DNA from: Kumtagia ephedrae
Lineage (GTDB): Bacteria; Pseudomonadota; Alphaproteobacteria; Rhizobiales; Rhizobiaceae
Assembly (NCBI RefSeq): GCF_003012745.1
Contig: NZ_PXYK01000013.1
Span: 1-64,000 of the forward strand
DNA: 64,000 bases
Direction: 5' to 3'
Both the position numbers and the translations under genes were made by a program. The first letter of the stretch is position 1. The number at the start of each line of letters is the position of its first letter. The notes beneath the pieces were generated by a model. It had not been told where the DNA came from and searched no databases. It saw only the letters and a list, made by a program, of their open reading frames with translations. Positions 49,078 through 57,470 of this stretch are shown piece by piece.

Positions 49078-49236
49078 CCCCCTCTGTCCTGCCGGACATC
49101 TCCCCCGCAAGGGGGGAGATTGATCGACCGCTTTGGTTTCGCCAATCACCAGCTTTGGTTGAAGAGCGGCGCCGCCGAAGCTGCCAATCTCCCCCCTTGC
49201 GGGGGAGATGTCCGGCAGGACAGAGGGGGGTGCGAA
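49071..49236. repeat. Composite inverted repeat, family 3 (arms 49071-49122 and 49185-49236)
   Basis: Two 52-base arms are perfect inverse complements, built on CCCCCCTCTGTCCTGCCGG and CATCTCCCCCGCAAGGGGGG. The 62-base loop carries GCTTTGGTTTCGCCAATC (49131-49148), and the complement of that string ends the window (63983-64000). Relative to the shared core it is diverged after CGCCAATC. The element sits between the LemA and TPM genes and supplies the putative TPM start codon. Confidence 0.92.
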
Positions 49237-49287
49237 GGGCGCGAGCATGGACCGAGCGTGAAAAGATTGTCGGCTCAGCACATATCC

Positions 49288-49926
49288 TTACCCGCCCTGA
49301 TTGGTGCCGAAATCCACCTTCGGCGCTTCCATCTTGTCCTCGCTGACCGAAAAATTCTGGAAAGGCTTGTTGTCGCGGAACCAGAAGGTCGCCCACAGGA
49401 TCGACGGGAAGGTGCGCAGCGTCGTGTTGTACTCGCGCACCGTCTCAATGTAGTCGCGCCGCGCCACGGCGATGCGGTTCTCGGTGCCTTCGAGCTGCGC
49501 CTGCAGGCCGAGGAAATTCTGGTTGGCCTTGAGGTCGGGATAGTTTTCCACCACCGCGAGCAGCCGCGACAGGGCGCTGGTGAGCCCCGCCTGGTTCTCC
49601 TGGAAGGCCCGGAACGCGTCGGGATCGCTGAGCGCCTCAGGCGACACCGTCACCTGCGTCGCCTTGGCGCGTGCCTCGACCACCGCATCCAGCGTCTCCC
49701 GCTCATGCGAGGCATAGCCCTTCACCGTCTCGACCAGGTTGGGGATGAGGTCGGCGCGGCGCTGGTACTGGTTGAGCACCTCGCTCCAGGCCGCCTTGGC
49801 CTTCTCCTCGGCGGTCGGGATGGTGTTGTAGCCGCAGGCCGACAGCAGCGGCAGCAGCATGGCGACGACCAGCAGCGCGGCAGTGCGGCGGACATTCGGA
49901 ATGGCGGCGGCGTTTTCGAGAATCAT
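49288..49926 (-). CDS. LemA-family lipoprotein
   Basis: A 212-aa LemA protein. The N-terminus is a lipoprotein signal (AALLVVAMLLPLLSACGYN, Cys near residue 31). NTIPTAEEKAKAAWSEVLNQYQRRADLIPNLVETVKGYASHE is the family core, and NQNFLGLQAQLEGTENRIAVARRDY with LRTFPSILWATFWFRDN completes it. LemA-TPM operons are widespread, with a role in envelope or metal stress that is poorly defined. GGAGGGGACC precedes ATG 49926. A repeat separates it from the TPM gene. Confidence 0.92.
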   Translation of the reverse strand: MILENAAAIPNVRRTAALLVVAMLLPLLSACGYNTIPTAEEKAKAAWSEVLNQYQRRADLIPNLVETVKGYASHERETLDAVVEARAKATQVTVSPEALSDPDAFRAFQENQAGLTSALSRLLAVVENYPDLKANQNFLGLQAQLEGTENRIAVARRDYIETVREYNTTLRTFPSILWATFWFRDNKPFQNFSVSEDKMEAPKVDFGTNQGG

Positions 49927-50068
49927 CGGTCCCCTCCCTCGAAAAGGCATCAGGCAGCAAAGACTTACCACAACCGCGGGGCAAAGGAATGGGCCAGCGG
50001 CGAACGGCCTTGGACGTGGCCCGCCGCCTGTGATAGCGCTTGCAGCGAACCGGCCCGAGGATGGAACA

Positions 50069-50299
50069 TTGGCAAGCGACGGCGACGCGGGCCGCGAGCG
50101 GGAATCCCGGCGCATCCTGGATCGTGTCGGGCGCGAGGCCGACAGCAGCGGCTTCGCACAGCAGGCCACCCCGCAAGCGGCCGACCGGCAGAGCGATCCG
50201 ATCGAATATTGGGGCACGCGCATCGGCCGCATGCTCGGTCTGGCCATCGCCATCGTGCTGATGATAACGCTCGCTTTCTATATCGTGCGGAGCCTTTGA
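50069..50299 (+). CDS. Small single-pass membrane protein, 76 aa
   Basis: A 76-aa protein. A polar N-terminal half (ASDGDAGRERESRRILDRVGREADSSG) is followed by DPIEYWGTRIGRMLGLAIAIVLMITLAFYIVRSL, with one helix near the C-terminus. The DPIEYWGTRIGR motif is one I recall from a conserved rhizobial hypothetical. The TTG start at 50069 is supported by a GAGGA about 7 bases upstream; the nearby ATG at 50061 is out of frame. It ends 4 bases before pdxY, suggesting an operon. Confidence 0.7.
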   Translation: MASDGDAGRERESRRILDRVGREADSSGFAQQATPQAADRQSDPIEYWGTRIGRMLGLAIAIVLMITLAFYIVRSL

Positions 50300-50303
50300 C
50301 CCG

Positions 50304-51188
50304 ATGACTGCCGTCCCGACCGAAAACCCCCGTGCCGTCATCGTCGTCTCGAGCCATGTCGCACGCGGCTCGGTCGGCAACCGTGCGGCGGTGTTCGCCC
50401 TGGAGACGCTCGGCTTTCCGGTCTGGGCGGTTCCCACCGTCATCCTCCCCTGGCATCCCGGGCATGGCCGGGCGACGAGGATCGTACCGGATGCGGAACA
50501 GTTTGCCGCATTGATGAAGGATCTGGAACGGGCGCCCTGGCTGGGCGAGGTGACCGGCGTGCTGTCGGGCTATCTCGGCGACGCCCGCCAGGCCGAGGCG
50601 GTGGCCTCGCTGGTCGGCGCGGTGCGGGCGAAAAACCCGCGGGCGACCTATGTCTGCGACCCCGTCATGGGCGATCAGGGCGGGCTCTATGTGCCGCAGG
50701 AGCTCGCCGAGGCGCTGCGCGACCTGCTGGTGCCGATCGCCGACATCGCGACGCCGAACCGCTTCGAGCTGGAGTGGATGGCGGGCAGCGCGCTGCCCGA
50801 CCTGCGCTCGATCATGGCCGCCGCGCTGGACGCCGGGCCGCCGACGATGCTGGTCACGTCGACGCCCGGCATGATGGCCGGCGGCATCGGCAATCTGCTG
50901 ATCACCCGCTCGGAAGCGCTGCTGGCCGAGCACCGGGCCATCGACAAGCCTCCGAACGGGCTGGGCGACCTCACCGCGGCGGTGCTGCTCGCCCGCCTGC
51001 TCGACGGCCAGCCGATCGCCAAGGCGCTGCAGAGCACCACGGCATCGGTGTTCGAGATCCTGGCGCGCACCGCCAAGCGCGGCGGCGACGAATTGCAGAT
51101 CGAGACCGACGCGGCGAGCCTGTCGCATCCCATGGCGATGGTGCAGTTGCGCCACCTCATGCATCCCGGACGGGACCGGCGGGCGTGA
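50304..51188 (+). CDS. pdxY: pyridoxal kinase
   Basis: PdxY phosphorylates pyridoxal to pyridoxal-5-phosphate in the salvage pathway. The 294-aa ribokinase-like enzyme has VIVVSSHVARGSVGNRAAVFALE (12-34), YVCDPVMGDQGGLYVPQEL (about 118-136), ATPNRFELEWMAG and the anion-hole motif PPNGLGDLTAAVLLARLL, in which the catalytic Asp is in GLGDLTA. Length is normal. It begins 4 bases after the 76-aa membrane-protein gene and ends 19 bases before a DUF429 gene. Confidence 0.93.
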   Translation: MTAVPTENPRAVIVVSSHVARGSVGNRAAVFALETLGFPVWAVPTVILPWHPGHGRATRIVPDAEQFAALMKDLERAPWLGEVTGVLSGYLGDARQAEAVASLVGAVRAKNPRATYVCDPVMGDQGGLYVPQELAEALRDLLVPIADIATPNRFELEWMAGSALPDLRSIMAAALDAGPPTMLVTSTPGMMAGGIGNLLITRSEALLAEHRAIDKPPNGLGDLTAAVLLARLLDGQPIAKALQSTTASVFEILARTAKRGGDELQIETDAASLSHPMAMVQLRHLMHPGRDRRA

Positions 51189-51207
51189 ACCGCCTCGCAG
51201 CCGCTTG

Positions 51208-51981
51208 ATGTCGCTGGAAGCGGCGGTCGCGATCGCCGGCGTCGACGGCTGCAAGGCCGGCTGGACCGCCGTCGTCAAGATGCCGGCAGCGGAGCCGGCG
51301 ATGCGGATATGCAACACCTTCGCCGAATTGATCGACGGCCTGCCTGACGATGCAGTGGTGGCTGTCGACATGCCGATCGGCCTGCCGGCCATCACCCGCC
51401 ACGGCGGGCGTGGGCCTGAGACGATCGTGCGCAAATTCCTCGGCGAGCGGCAGTCCAGCGTCTTCTCCATCCCGTCGCGCGCCGCGATCTATGCGGCGGA
51501 CGAGGATTTTACCGGCATCGAGCGCTGGTACGAGGCGCACCGCCTGGCGAGCGCGGTGGCGCGCGACACGTCCGACCCGCCCCGCGGCGTCTCCATCCAG
51601 GCCTTCGGTATCTTCTCGAAAATCCGCGAGCTCGACCGGCTGTTGCTGGCGCGCCCCGAATTGCGCGGCCGGGTCATCGAATCGCATCCGGAAGCGGCGT
51701 TCTGGCGGCTGAACGGCGGACGGGCGATGAGCTTGCCGAAGAAGATCAAAGGCCGCGTCAACCCGGCCGGCATGGCGGAGCGCCGCGCGCTTCTGGCGCG
51801 GCACGGTTACGACCGTGCCTTCCTCGATGGCGAGCCGCCGCGCGGTGCCGGCGAGGACGACGTCCTCGACGCCGCCGCGGTGCTGCTGGTCGCCGCCCGG
51901 CATGCGCGCGGCGAAGCAACGCCGTTTCCCGATCCGCCGAGCCGCGACGAGCACTGGATTCCGGTCGCCATCTGGACGTGA
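51208..51981 (+). CDS. DUF429-family protein (predicted RNase H-like nuclease)
   Basis: A 257-aa protein. The opening AVAIAGVDGCKAGWTAVV is the DUF429 signature and provides the first Asp of an RNase H-like fold. VVAVDMPIGLPAI gives a second Asp, VIESHPEAAFWRLNGG is a third conserved block, and GEDDVLDAAAVLLVAARHA gives the last acidic pair. The family is predicted to be a nuclease but its biological role is unknown. ATG 51208 is chosen over an adjacent TTG. It follows pdxY closely and is likely co-transcribed. Confidence 0.88.
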   Translation: MSLEAAVAIAGVDGCKAGWTAVVKMPAAEPAMRICNTFAELIDGLPDDAVVAVDMPIGLPAITRHGGRGPETIVRKFLGERQSSVFSIPSRAAIYAADEDFTGIERWYEAHRLASAVARDTSDPPRGVSIQAFGIFSKIRELDRLLLARPELRGRVIESHPEAAFWRLNGGRAMSLPKKIKGRVNPAGMAERRALLARHGYDRAFLDGEPPRGAGEDDVLDAAAVLLVAARHARGEATPFPDPPSRDEHWIPVAIWT

Positions 51982-52049
51982 CCGGCTTTCTTGTTGCGCC
52001 GCAGCGATAGCCATTGATCCGACGGGCCGATTGCCGTTAGGTGAAATCC

Positions 52050-52694
52050 ATGACCGATCTGCCCGACCATCTGCTCGCCGGTTATCGCAACTTCATGACC
52101 GGGCGCTACGTCGCCGAAGGGGACCGCTTCCGCACGTTGGCGCGCGAGGGCCAGGCGCCGGAGACGATGGTGATCGCCTGCTGCGACTCGCGCGCAGCAC
52201 CCGAGGTCATCTTCGATTCCGGTCCGGGCGAGCTGTTCGTGGTGCGCAACGTCGCCAATCTGGTGCCGCCCTACGCGCCGGACGGCGAGTTCCACTCCAC
52301 CTCGGCGGCGCTCGAATTCGCCGTGCAGGCGCTCAAGGTGAAGAACATCGTGGTGGTCGGCCACGGCCGCTGCGGCGGCATCCGCGCCGCGCTGGCGCCG
52401 GCCAGCGAGCCGCTGTCGCCCGGCGACTTCATCGGCAAGTGGATGAGCCTGCTCGCCCCTTCGGCCAGCGCGGTCTCCGGCAACGCGCTGCTGACGGCCG
52501 GTGAGCGGCAGACCGCGCTGGAACGCATCTCCATCCGCTACTCGATCGCCAACCTGCGCACCTTCCCCTGCATCAACATCCTCGAGGGCAAGGGCAGGCT
52601 GAAGCTGTACGGCGCCTGGTTCGACATCTCGACCGGGGAGCTGTGGGTGATGAATCGGCAGACCGGCGATTTCGAGCGTCCCGAGATCGCCTGA
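52050..52694 (+). CDS. beta-carbonic anhydrase
   Basis: A 214-aa beta-class carbonic anhydrase, interconverting CO2 and bicarbonate. The zinc ligands are C44 in ACCDSR, H105 and C108 in GHGRCGG, and the Asp-Arg dyad is D46/R48. The remainder (LVPPYAPDGEFHSTSAALEFAV, ILEGKGRLKLYGAWFDI) is typical. ATG 52050 has AGGTGA 6 bases upstream; a GTG at 52041 is less likely. Its stop overlaps the next ATG (TGATG). Confidence 0.95.
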   Translation: MTDLPDHLLAGYRNFMTGRYVAEGDRFRTLAREGQAPETMVIACCDSRAAPEVIFDSGPGELFVVRNVANLVPPYAPDGEFHSTSAALEFAVQALKVKNIVVVGHGRCGGIRAALAPASEPLSPGDFIGKWMSLLAPSASAVSGNALLTAGERQTALERISIRYSIANLRTFPCINILEGKGRLKLYGAWFDISTGELWVMNRQTGDFERPEIA

Positions 52695-53119
52695 TGAAGC
52701 TGGCGCGGCGGAGGACCGGAGCCGCCGGCGCCGTTGTCGCCCTGCTGCTCGGCACCTGCAGCTTCGCGGCCATCGCGCAGCAATCCGCCATCGACGCGTG
52801 GTATGCCGCTCTCGCCGTTCCCGACCGGGACCGGCTGGACGCGCTGCTCGCGCCCGATGCCCGCATCCGCCTCACCGATCTCGGCGTGGAGCAGTCGAAG
52901 GCGGAGTTCATCGCCGCGCTCGACGAGTGGGAGACGGCGGTCGCCGGCGCGACGATCCGGCATCGCGTCGAGGCTGCCGACGGCGAAACGACGACCGTGC
53001 TCGCCTGCTACGATTTCCCGGCCAACGACGTTCTGATGCGGGAATTGTTCCGCATCCGGAACGGCAGGATCGTCGAGAACGGGCAGGCGGTGCTCGCGGA
53101 AGACTGCGGCGGCTACTGA
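52694..53119 (+). CDS. Secreted SnoaL/NTF2-like protein
   Basis: A 141-aa protein with an N-terminal signal segment (GAVVALLLGTCSFAAIAQ, about residues 11-28) and an NTF2-like cone fold. The fold shows SAIDAWYAALAVPDRDRLDALLAPDARIRLTD (30-61), a central beta strand series and FRIRNGRIVENGQAVLAEDCGGY. SnoaL-like proteins bind or isomerise small ligands; the ligand here is unknown. It overlaps the carbonic anhydrase stop by one base and is convergent with the MFS gene, overlapping it by 7 bases. Confidence 0.83.
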   Translation: MKLARRRTGAAGAVVALLLGTCSFAAIAQQSAIDAWYAALAVPDRDRLDALLAPDARIRLTDLGVEQSKAEFIAALDEWETAVAGATIRHRVEAADGETTTVLACYDFPANDVLMRELFRIRNGRIVENGQAVLAEDCGGY

Positions 53120-54369
53120 CCGGCTTCGGGCGGCGGGGCCGGATGGACGATCCCGGCAGCCGCCGGCTTCGGCAGGCGGCGCCAGCCGGCCCAGGCGAGG
53201 ATGGCGACGAAGCCCATGGCCGGGATGACCGTAGCCATGGCGAAGACCGGCTCGCCCAGCGCCGCGCAGGCCAGGCCGCCCAGCAGCCCGCCGCCCATCT
53301 GGAAGAAGCCGCTCATGGACGACGCCGCGCCGGCGATGTGCGGAAACGGCGCCAGGGTGGCCGTCGCCATGGCCGGCATGATGAAGGCGATGCCGAAGGC
53401 GGAGAACGCCACCGGCCCCATGACGCCGAGAAAGCTTGCCTCGTGGACACGCAGGACGATCGCCAGCGCGGCGGAGCCGATGGCGACGAAAGCGAGCCCG
53501 ACCGGCACCAGGGCCAATGCGCCGTGGCGTCCGAGCGATTGGCGCACCACCAGAGAGCCGGCGAAGTAGAAGCCGGACTGCATCAGCATGCCGGCGCCGA
53601 ACTGGCTGGGCGACAGGCCGACGCGATCCATCAGGATGAAGGGCAGGATCGTCGCCTGGGTGTAGATCGCGCCGACGGTGCCGGCCAGCACGATGCTGGC
53701 GAGCACGAAATAGGGCGTGGCCAGCACCTCGCGATAGGAGGCGAGCAGCGCCCGCGGCCGGATTCGCGACAGGTCGCGCTCGACCGTCTCGACCATGGCG
53801 AAGCGCACGACGAGCATGATGGCCACGGCCGCGACGACCATCAGCACGAAGATGGCGTGCCAGCCCGCGAGCTCCATGGTGATGCCGCCCAGCGTCGGCG
53901 AGAAGGCAGGGCCGACGGCAAGGATCAGGCCCATCAGGTTCATGATGCGGGCCGATCGCTCGTTGGTGAAGAGATCGCGTACCACCGCCCGCGCGATCGA
54001 TGAGCCGACGGCAGCGCCCACGCCCTGCAGCAGGCGGGCGAGGATCAGGAGGTCCACTGTCGGCGCCAGAAGCGCCAGCAGCGAGGCGACGAGATAGATG
54101 CCCATGAAGGCGTAGGTCACCGGCTTGCGGCCGAAGCCGTCGGAGAGCGGGCCGCAGACGAGCTGGGCCACCGCGAAGCCGGCGAAATAGACCGAGAGCG
54201 TGAGCTTCACCGCCGCTTCCGTCGTGCCGAAGGCGCGCACGATCTCCGGCATGGCCGGCGTGTAGAGTGCCATCGACACCGGCCCGATGGCGATCAGCAG
54301 CGCGCCGAGCAGGCCGACGCGGCGCTCGCTCATGGCCGGCGTGGTGGCGATGCGGCTCTGCATGTTCAT
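53113..54369 (-). CDS. Bcr/CflA-family MFS multidrug efflux transporter
   Basis: A 418-aa twelve-helix major facilitator. IAIGPVSMALYTPAMPEIVRAFG (helix 1), AGFAVAQLVCGPLSDGFGRKPVTY (motif A, GxxxDxxGRK) and LQGVGAAVGSSIARAVVRDLF (motif B) fit the Bcr/CflA drug:proton antiporters. The substrate is unknown. It is transcribed with the MarR gene upstream, overlapping it in ATGA, so regulation by that MarR protein is very likely. Its 3' end overlaps the convergent SnoaL-like gene by 7 bases. Confidence 0.92.
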   Translation of the reverse strand: MNMQSRIATTPAMSERRVGLLGALLIAIGPVSMALYTPAMPEIVRAFGTTEAAVKLTLSVYFAGFAVAQLVCGPLSDGFGRKPVTYAFMGIYLVASLLALLAPTVDLLILARLLQGVGAAVGSSIARAVVRDLFTNERSARIMNLMGLILAVGPAFSPTLGGITMELAGWHAIFVLMVVAAVAIMLVVRFAMVETVERDLSRIRPRALLASYREVLATPYFVLASIVLAGTVGAIYTQATILPFILMDRVGLSPSQFGAGMLMQSGFYFAGSLVVRQSLGRHGALALVPVGLAFVAIGSAALAIVLRVHEASFLGVMGPVAFSAFGIAFIMPAMATATLAPFPHIAGAASSMSGFFQMGGGLLGGLACAALGEPVFAMATVIPAMGFVAILAWAGWRRLPKPAAAGIVHPAPPPEAGQ

Positions 54370-54842
54370 GCTGCGTCGCTTTCCCGGCGAAGGTCCCTCG
54401 CCTCCGCCAGATTGGTGCGCACCAGCTTGAGCGTGTCGAGGAAGCCCTGCCAGTCGGCCGGCGCGATCCCCTTGGCGACGTCGGCGCGAATGCCTGCGCC
54501 GATCGGCCGGATTTCGTCGAGCATGGCTTCGCCAGCCCCGGTGAGGTGGACCAGCTTGGCGCGGCGGTCGGTCGGGTCGGCGCGGCGCTCCACCAGCCCC
54601 TGCGCCTCGAGCCGGTCGAGGGTTGCGCTGACCGTCATCGCCTCGACGCCCATCCGCTCGGCCAGCAGGTTCTGCCGGATCGGCCCGCAGCGCGCGGCAT
54701 GCGTCAGGGCGCGCGCGTCGCCGGGGCTGAGCCCCAGCCCGGCCGCGGCGATCCTGCGATCCATCTCGGCGCGGATCAGCCGGGTGGCGTCGGTGAGCAG
54801 GAAGCCGACGCTGTCGGGATCGAATGTGCCGGTCGTTTTCAT
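54366..54842 (-). CDS. MarR-family transcriptional regulator
   Basis: A 158-aa MarR repressor. The winged helix is at about residues 56-105: LLAERMGVEAMTVSATLDRLEAQGLVERRADPTDRRAKLVHLT, with the DxR wing motif. MarR dimers usually lose DNA binding on contact with small phenolic or drug ligands. It overlaps the MFS gene in ATGA, so it probably represses its own operon. ATG 54842 is preferred; a TTG at 54848 would overlap the promoter. The -10 box lies only about 12 bases upstream. Confidence 0.92.
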   Translation of the reverse strand: MKTTGTFDPDSVGFLLTDATRLIRAEMDRRIAAAGLGLSPGDARALTHAARCGPIRQNLLAERMGVEAMTVSATLDRLEAQGLVERRADPTDRRAKLVHLTGAGEAMLDEIRPIGAGIRADVAKGIAPADWQGFLDTLKLVRTNLAEARDLRRESDAA

Positions 54843-54848
54843 AAGCAA

Positions 54849-54870
54849 GCCTTATTATATGGGTGCCTTA
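54849..54870 (-). promoter_or_regulatory. Candidate promoter/operator of the marR-MFS operon
   Basis: On the minus strand TAAGGC is repeated 16 bases apart (complements at 54849-54854 and 54865-54870), and a consensus TATAAT (54859 down to 54854) lies between. With transcription starting about 7 bases after the -10, the leader before ATG 54842 would be almost absent. The direct repeats could be the MarR site. No good -35 box is seen. Confidence 0.5.
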
Positions 54871-54954
54871 GTGTATCGCCTCGATGCCGTCAATCCGGTT
54901 GCGCAGGCGAACGGCCCGCCCTACATCGGAAGCGCCTTTCCCGGAGACCCGTCC

Positions 54955-57006
54955 ATGACCGATACCGCCGTCGACCTCGAAAGCCATCCGCTGACGCAGT
55001 GGACCGGGCCGCTCGGCCTTGCGGATTTCTCGCGGATCGACGACGGCGATTTCGGGCCTGTCTTCGACGCCGCGCTGAAGGCGCACGAGGCGGAGATCGA
55101 GACGATCGCCGGCGATCCGGCCTCGCCGACCGTCGACAACACGCTGAAGGCGCTGGAGCTGTCCGGTGACCAGCTCGACCGCGTCTCGTCGATCTTCTGG
55201 TGCCGCGCCGGCGCCCACACCAACGACGCCATCCAGGCGCTGGAGCGCGAGATGTCGCCGAAGATGGCGCGGCATTATTCGGCGATCTCGATGAACGAGC
55301 GGCTGTTCGCCCGCATCGACGACCTCCACGCCCGGCGCGCCGCGCTCGGCCTCGACCCCGAGACGCTGCGCGTCCTGGAGAAGACCTGGAAGAATTTCGT
55401 CCGCGCCGGCGCGAAGCTGGGCGCCGCGGACAAGAATCGGCTGGCCGCCATCAACGAGGAACTTGCCGGTCTCGGCGCCCGGTTCGGCCAGAACCTGCTC
55501 GCCGACGAGAAGGACTGGGTGCTGTTCCTGGAGGAAGGCGACCTCGACGGCCTGCCCGCCTTCCTGCGCGACGCGATGGCGCAGGCGGCGGAGGCGCGCG
55601 GCCGCAAGGGGCTTTATGCAGTCACCCTGTCGCGCTCCATCTACGAGCCCTTCACCAGCTACTCGACACGCCGCGACCTGCGCGAGCAGGCCTGGAAGGC
55701 CTTCATCCGCCGAGGCGAGAATGGCGGCGAGACCGACAACACCGGCATCGTGGCGAAGATGCTGGCATTGCGCGCCGAGAAGGCCAGGCTGCTCGGCTAC
55801 GGCAGCTACGCGGCGTTGAAGCTCGACGACACCATGGCGAAGACGCCGGACAACGTCCACGGCCTCCTCGACCCCGTTTGGCTGAAGGCGCGCGACAAGG
55901 CGGCCGCCGACCAGGCGGAATTGCAGCGGCTCGCGGCGGCGGCCGGCAGCAACGAAACCATCGCCGGATGGGACTGGCGCTACTACCAGGAGAAACTGCG
56001 GGCGGAAAAATTCGCCTTCGACGAGGCGGAGCTGAAGCCTTACCTGCAGCTCGAGCGCGTCATCGACGCCTGCTTCGACGTGGCGAATCGGCTGTTCGGT
56101 CTCTCCTTCGTCGAGCAGCGCGGCATCCCGGCCTGGCATCCGGACGTGCGCGTCTTCCAGGTCAGGCGCCGCGACGGCAGCGACCTTGGCCTGTTCCTGG
56201 CGGATTATTTCGCCCGGCCGTCGAAACGCTCGGGTGCCTGGATGAGTTCGCTGCAGTCCGGCTACCGGCTGGGCGACGGCTCCTTCCCGGTCATCTACAA
56301 CATCATGAACTTCGCCAAGGCGCCGGAAGGCGAGCCGGCGCTGCTGTCGCTCGACGAAGCGAAGACGCTGTTCCACGAGTTCGGCCATGCGCTGCACGGC
56401 ATGCTGACCGAGGTCACCTGGCCGTCGGTGTCCGGGACGTCGGTGAGCCGCGACTTCGTCGAGCTGCCCTCGCAACTCTACGAGCACTGGCTGACCGAGC
56501 CGCAAGTGCTGGAAAAGCACGCGCTGCACCACAAGACCGGCGAGCCGATGCCGAAGGCGCTGCTCGACAAGATGCTGGCCGCCAGAACCTTCGGCATGGG
56601 CTTCGCCACGGTGGAGTTCACCGCTTCTGCGCTGGTCGACATGGCCTTTCACGCCCACGCCGACGCGCCCGCCGACCCGATTGCCTTCGAGGCCGCGGCG
56701 CTCGACAAGCTCGGCATGCCCGACGCCATCGCCATGCGCCACCGCACGCCGCATTTCCAGCACGTCTTCGCCGGCGACGGCTATTCGGCCGGCTACTACT
56801 CATATCTGTGGTCGGAAGTGCTGGATGCCGACGCCTTCGCCGCGTTCAAGGAAACCGGCGACGCGTTCGACCCGGCTCTCGCCGAAAAACTGCGCAGGCA
56901 CATCTACGCCGCCGGCGGCTCGAAGGATCCGGAAGAACTCTACATGGCATTCCGCGGCAAGATGCCGACGCCGGATGCCATGCTGGAGAAACGTGGATTG
57001 GTGTAA
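54955..57006 (+). CDS. M3-family zinc metallopeptidase (oligopeptidase A / Dcp type)
   Basis: A 683-aa thimet-oligopeptidase-family enzyme, degrading cytoplasmic peptides. The zinc motif is HEFGHALHG (H474, E475, H478), with the third ligand in DFVELPSQLYEHW. The GYSAGYYSYLWSEV block near the end orders substrate. Length is typical for bacterial M3. No signal peptide is present. ATG 54955 is preceded by CCGGAGACC. It is divergent from the marR operon. Whether it is Dcp or PrlC-like cannot be said from reading. Confidence 0.93.
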   Translation: MTDTAVDLESHPLTQWTGPLGLADFSRIDDGDFGPVFDAALKAHEAEIETIAGDPASPTVDNTLKALELSGDQLDRVSSIFWCRAGAHTNDAIQALEREMSPKMARHYSAISMNERLFARIDDLHARRAALGLDPETLRVLEKTWKNFVRAGAKLGAADKNRLAAINEELAGLGARFGQNLLADEKDWVLFLEEGDLDGLPAFLRDAMAQAAEARGRKGLYAVTLSRSIYEPFTSYSTRRDLREQAWKAFIRRGENGGETDNTGIVAKMLALRAEKARLLGYGSYAALKLDDTMAKTPDNVHGLLDPVWLKARDKAAADQAELQRLAAAAGSNETIAGWDWRYYQEKLRAEKFAFDEAELKPYLQLERVIDACFDVANRLFGLSFVEQRGIPAWHPDVRVFQVRRRDGSDLGLFLADYFARPSKRSGAWMSSLQSGYRLGDGSFPVIYNIMNFAKAPEGEPALLSLDEAKTLFHEFGHALHGMLTEVTWPSVSGTSVSRDFVELPSQLYEHWLTEPQVLEKHALHHKTGEPMPKALLDKMLAARTFGMGFATVEFTASALVDMAFHAHADAPADPIAFEAAALDKLGMPDAIAMRHRTPHFQHVFAGDGYSAGYYSYLWSEVLDADAFAAFKETGDAFDPALAEKLRRHIYAAGGSKDPEELYMAFRGKMPTPDAMLEKRGLV

Positions 57007-57036
57007 AGCGCCGCCGGTGCAGGGGCCGGCTGGCCG

Positions 57037-57453
57037 TCAGTCCGGGTAGCAGGAAGCAGGCACGTTCGGCCACACGGCGTCGTCGCAGCGGGCAGCTTCC
57101 TGACGTTGCTTGAAGGCCGCGCTGACGGGGCCAGTCACCATCGGGTCGACACCATCCGGCGCATCGTCGAAGCGGCGCGGGGGCTCCTCGGGGAGCATGC
57201 CCCGGGTGGCCTCGCGACTCTCCGCTGCCGATCGCTCCTGCAAGGCAACGCGGACAGCCTCGTTGCTCCCGGTGGGAGCGGCGCTGCTTGCGGGCACCAT
57301 GGCAGCCGAGACGCAGAGTGCGAACACGCCTGCAACCCATCTGCCGGACTTGCCGCCGAATGTAGCCGAAATCATCATGCCGGAAGAACCGCCGCGACCG
57401 GGAATCGTTCCCGTTGTCTTAACCACGCCATAAGGCTCCCGGATCGTTAACAT
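57037..57453 (-). CDS. Secreted protein of unknown function, 138 aa
   Basis: A 138-aa ORF. A hydrophobic segment (RWVAGVFALCVSAAMVPASSAA, about residues 39-60) acts as signal peptide or anchor. A polar mature part follows, ending CDDAVWPNVPASCYPD with two cysteines that may pair. The start is uncertain: ATG 57453 is used, but ATG 57378 would begin just before the hydrophobic segment. I recall similar C-terminal WPxxPxxCY motifs in short rhizobial exported proteins. No function is known. Confidence 0.65.
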   Translation of the reverse strand: MLTIREPYGVVKTTGTIPGRGGSSGMMISATFGGKSGRWVAGVFALCVSAAMVPASSAAPTGSNEAVRVALQERSAAESREATRGMLPEEPPRRFDDAPDGVDPMVTGPVSAAFKQRQEAARCDDAVWPNVPASCYPD

Positions 57454-57470
57454 CCCGTTTCCGATCCTGC

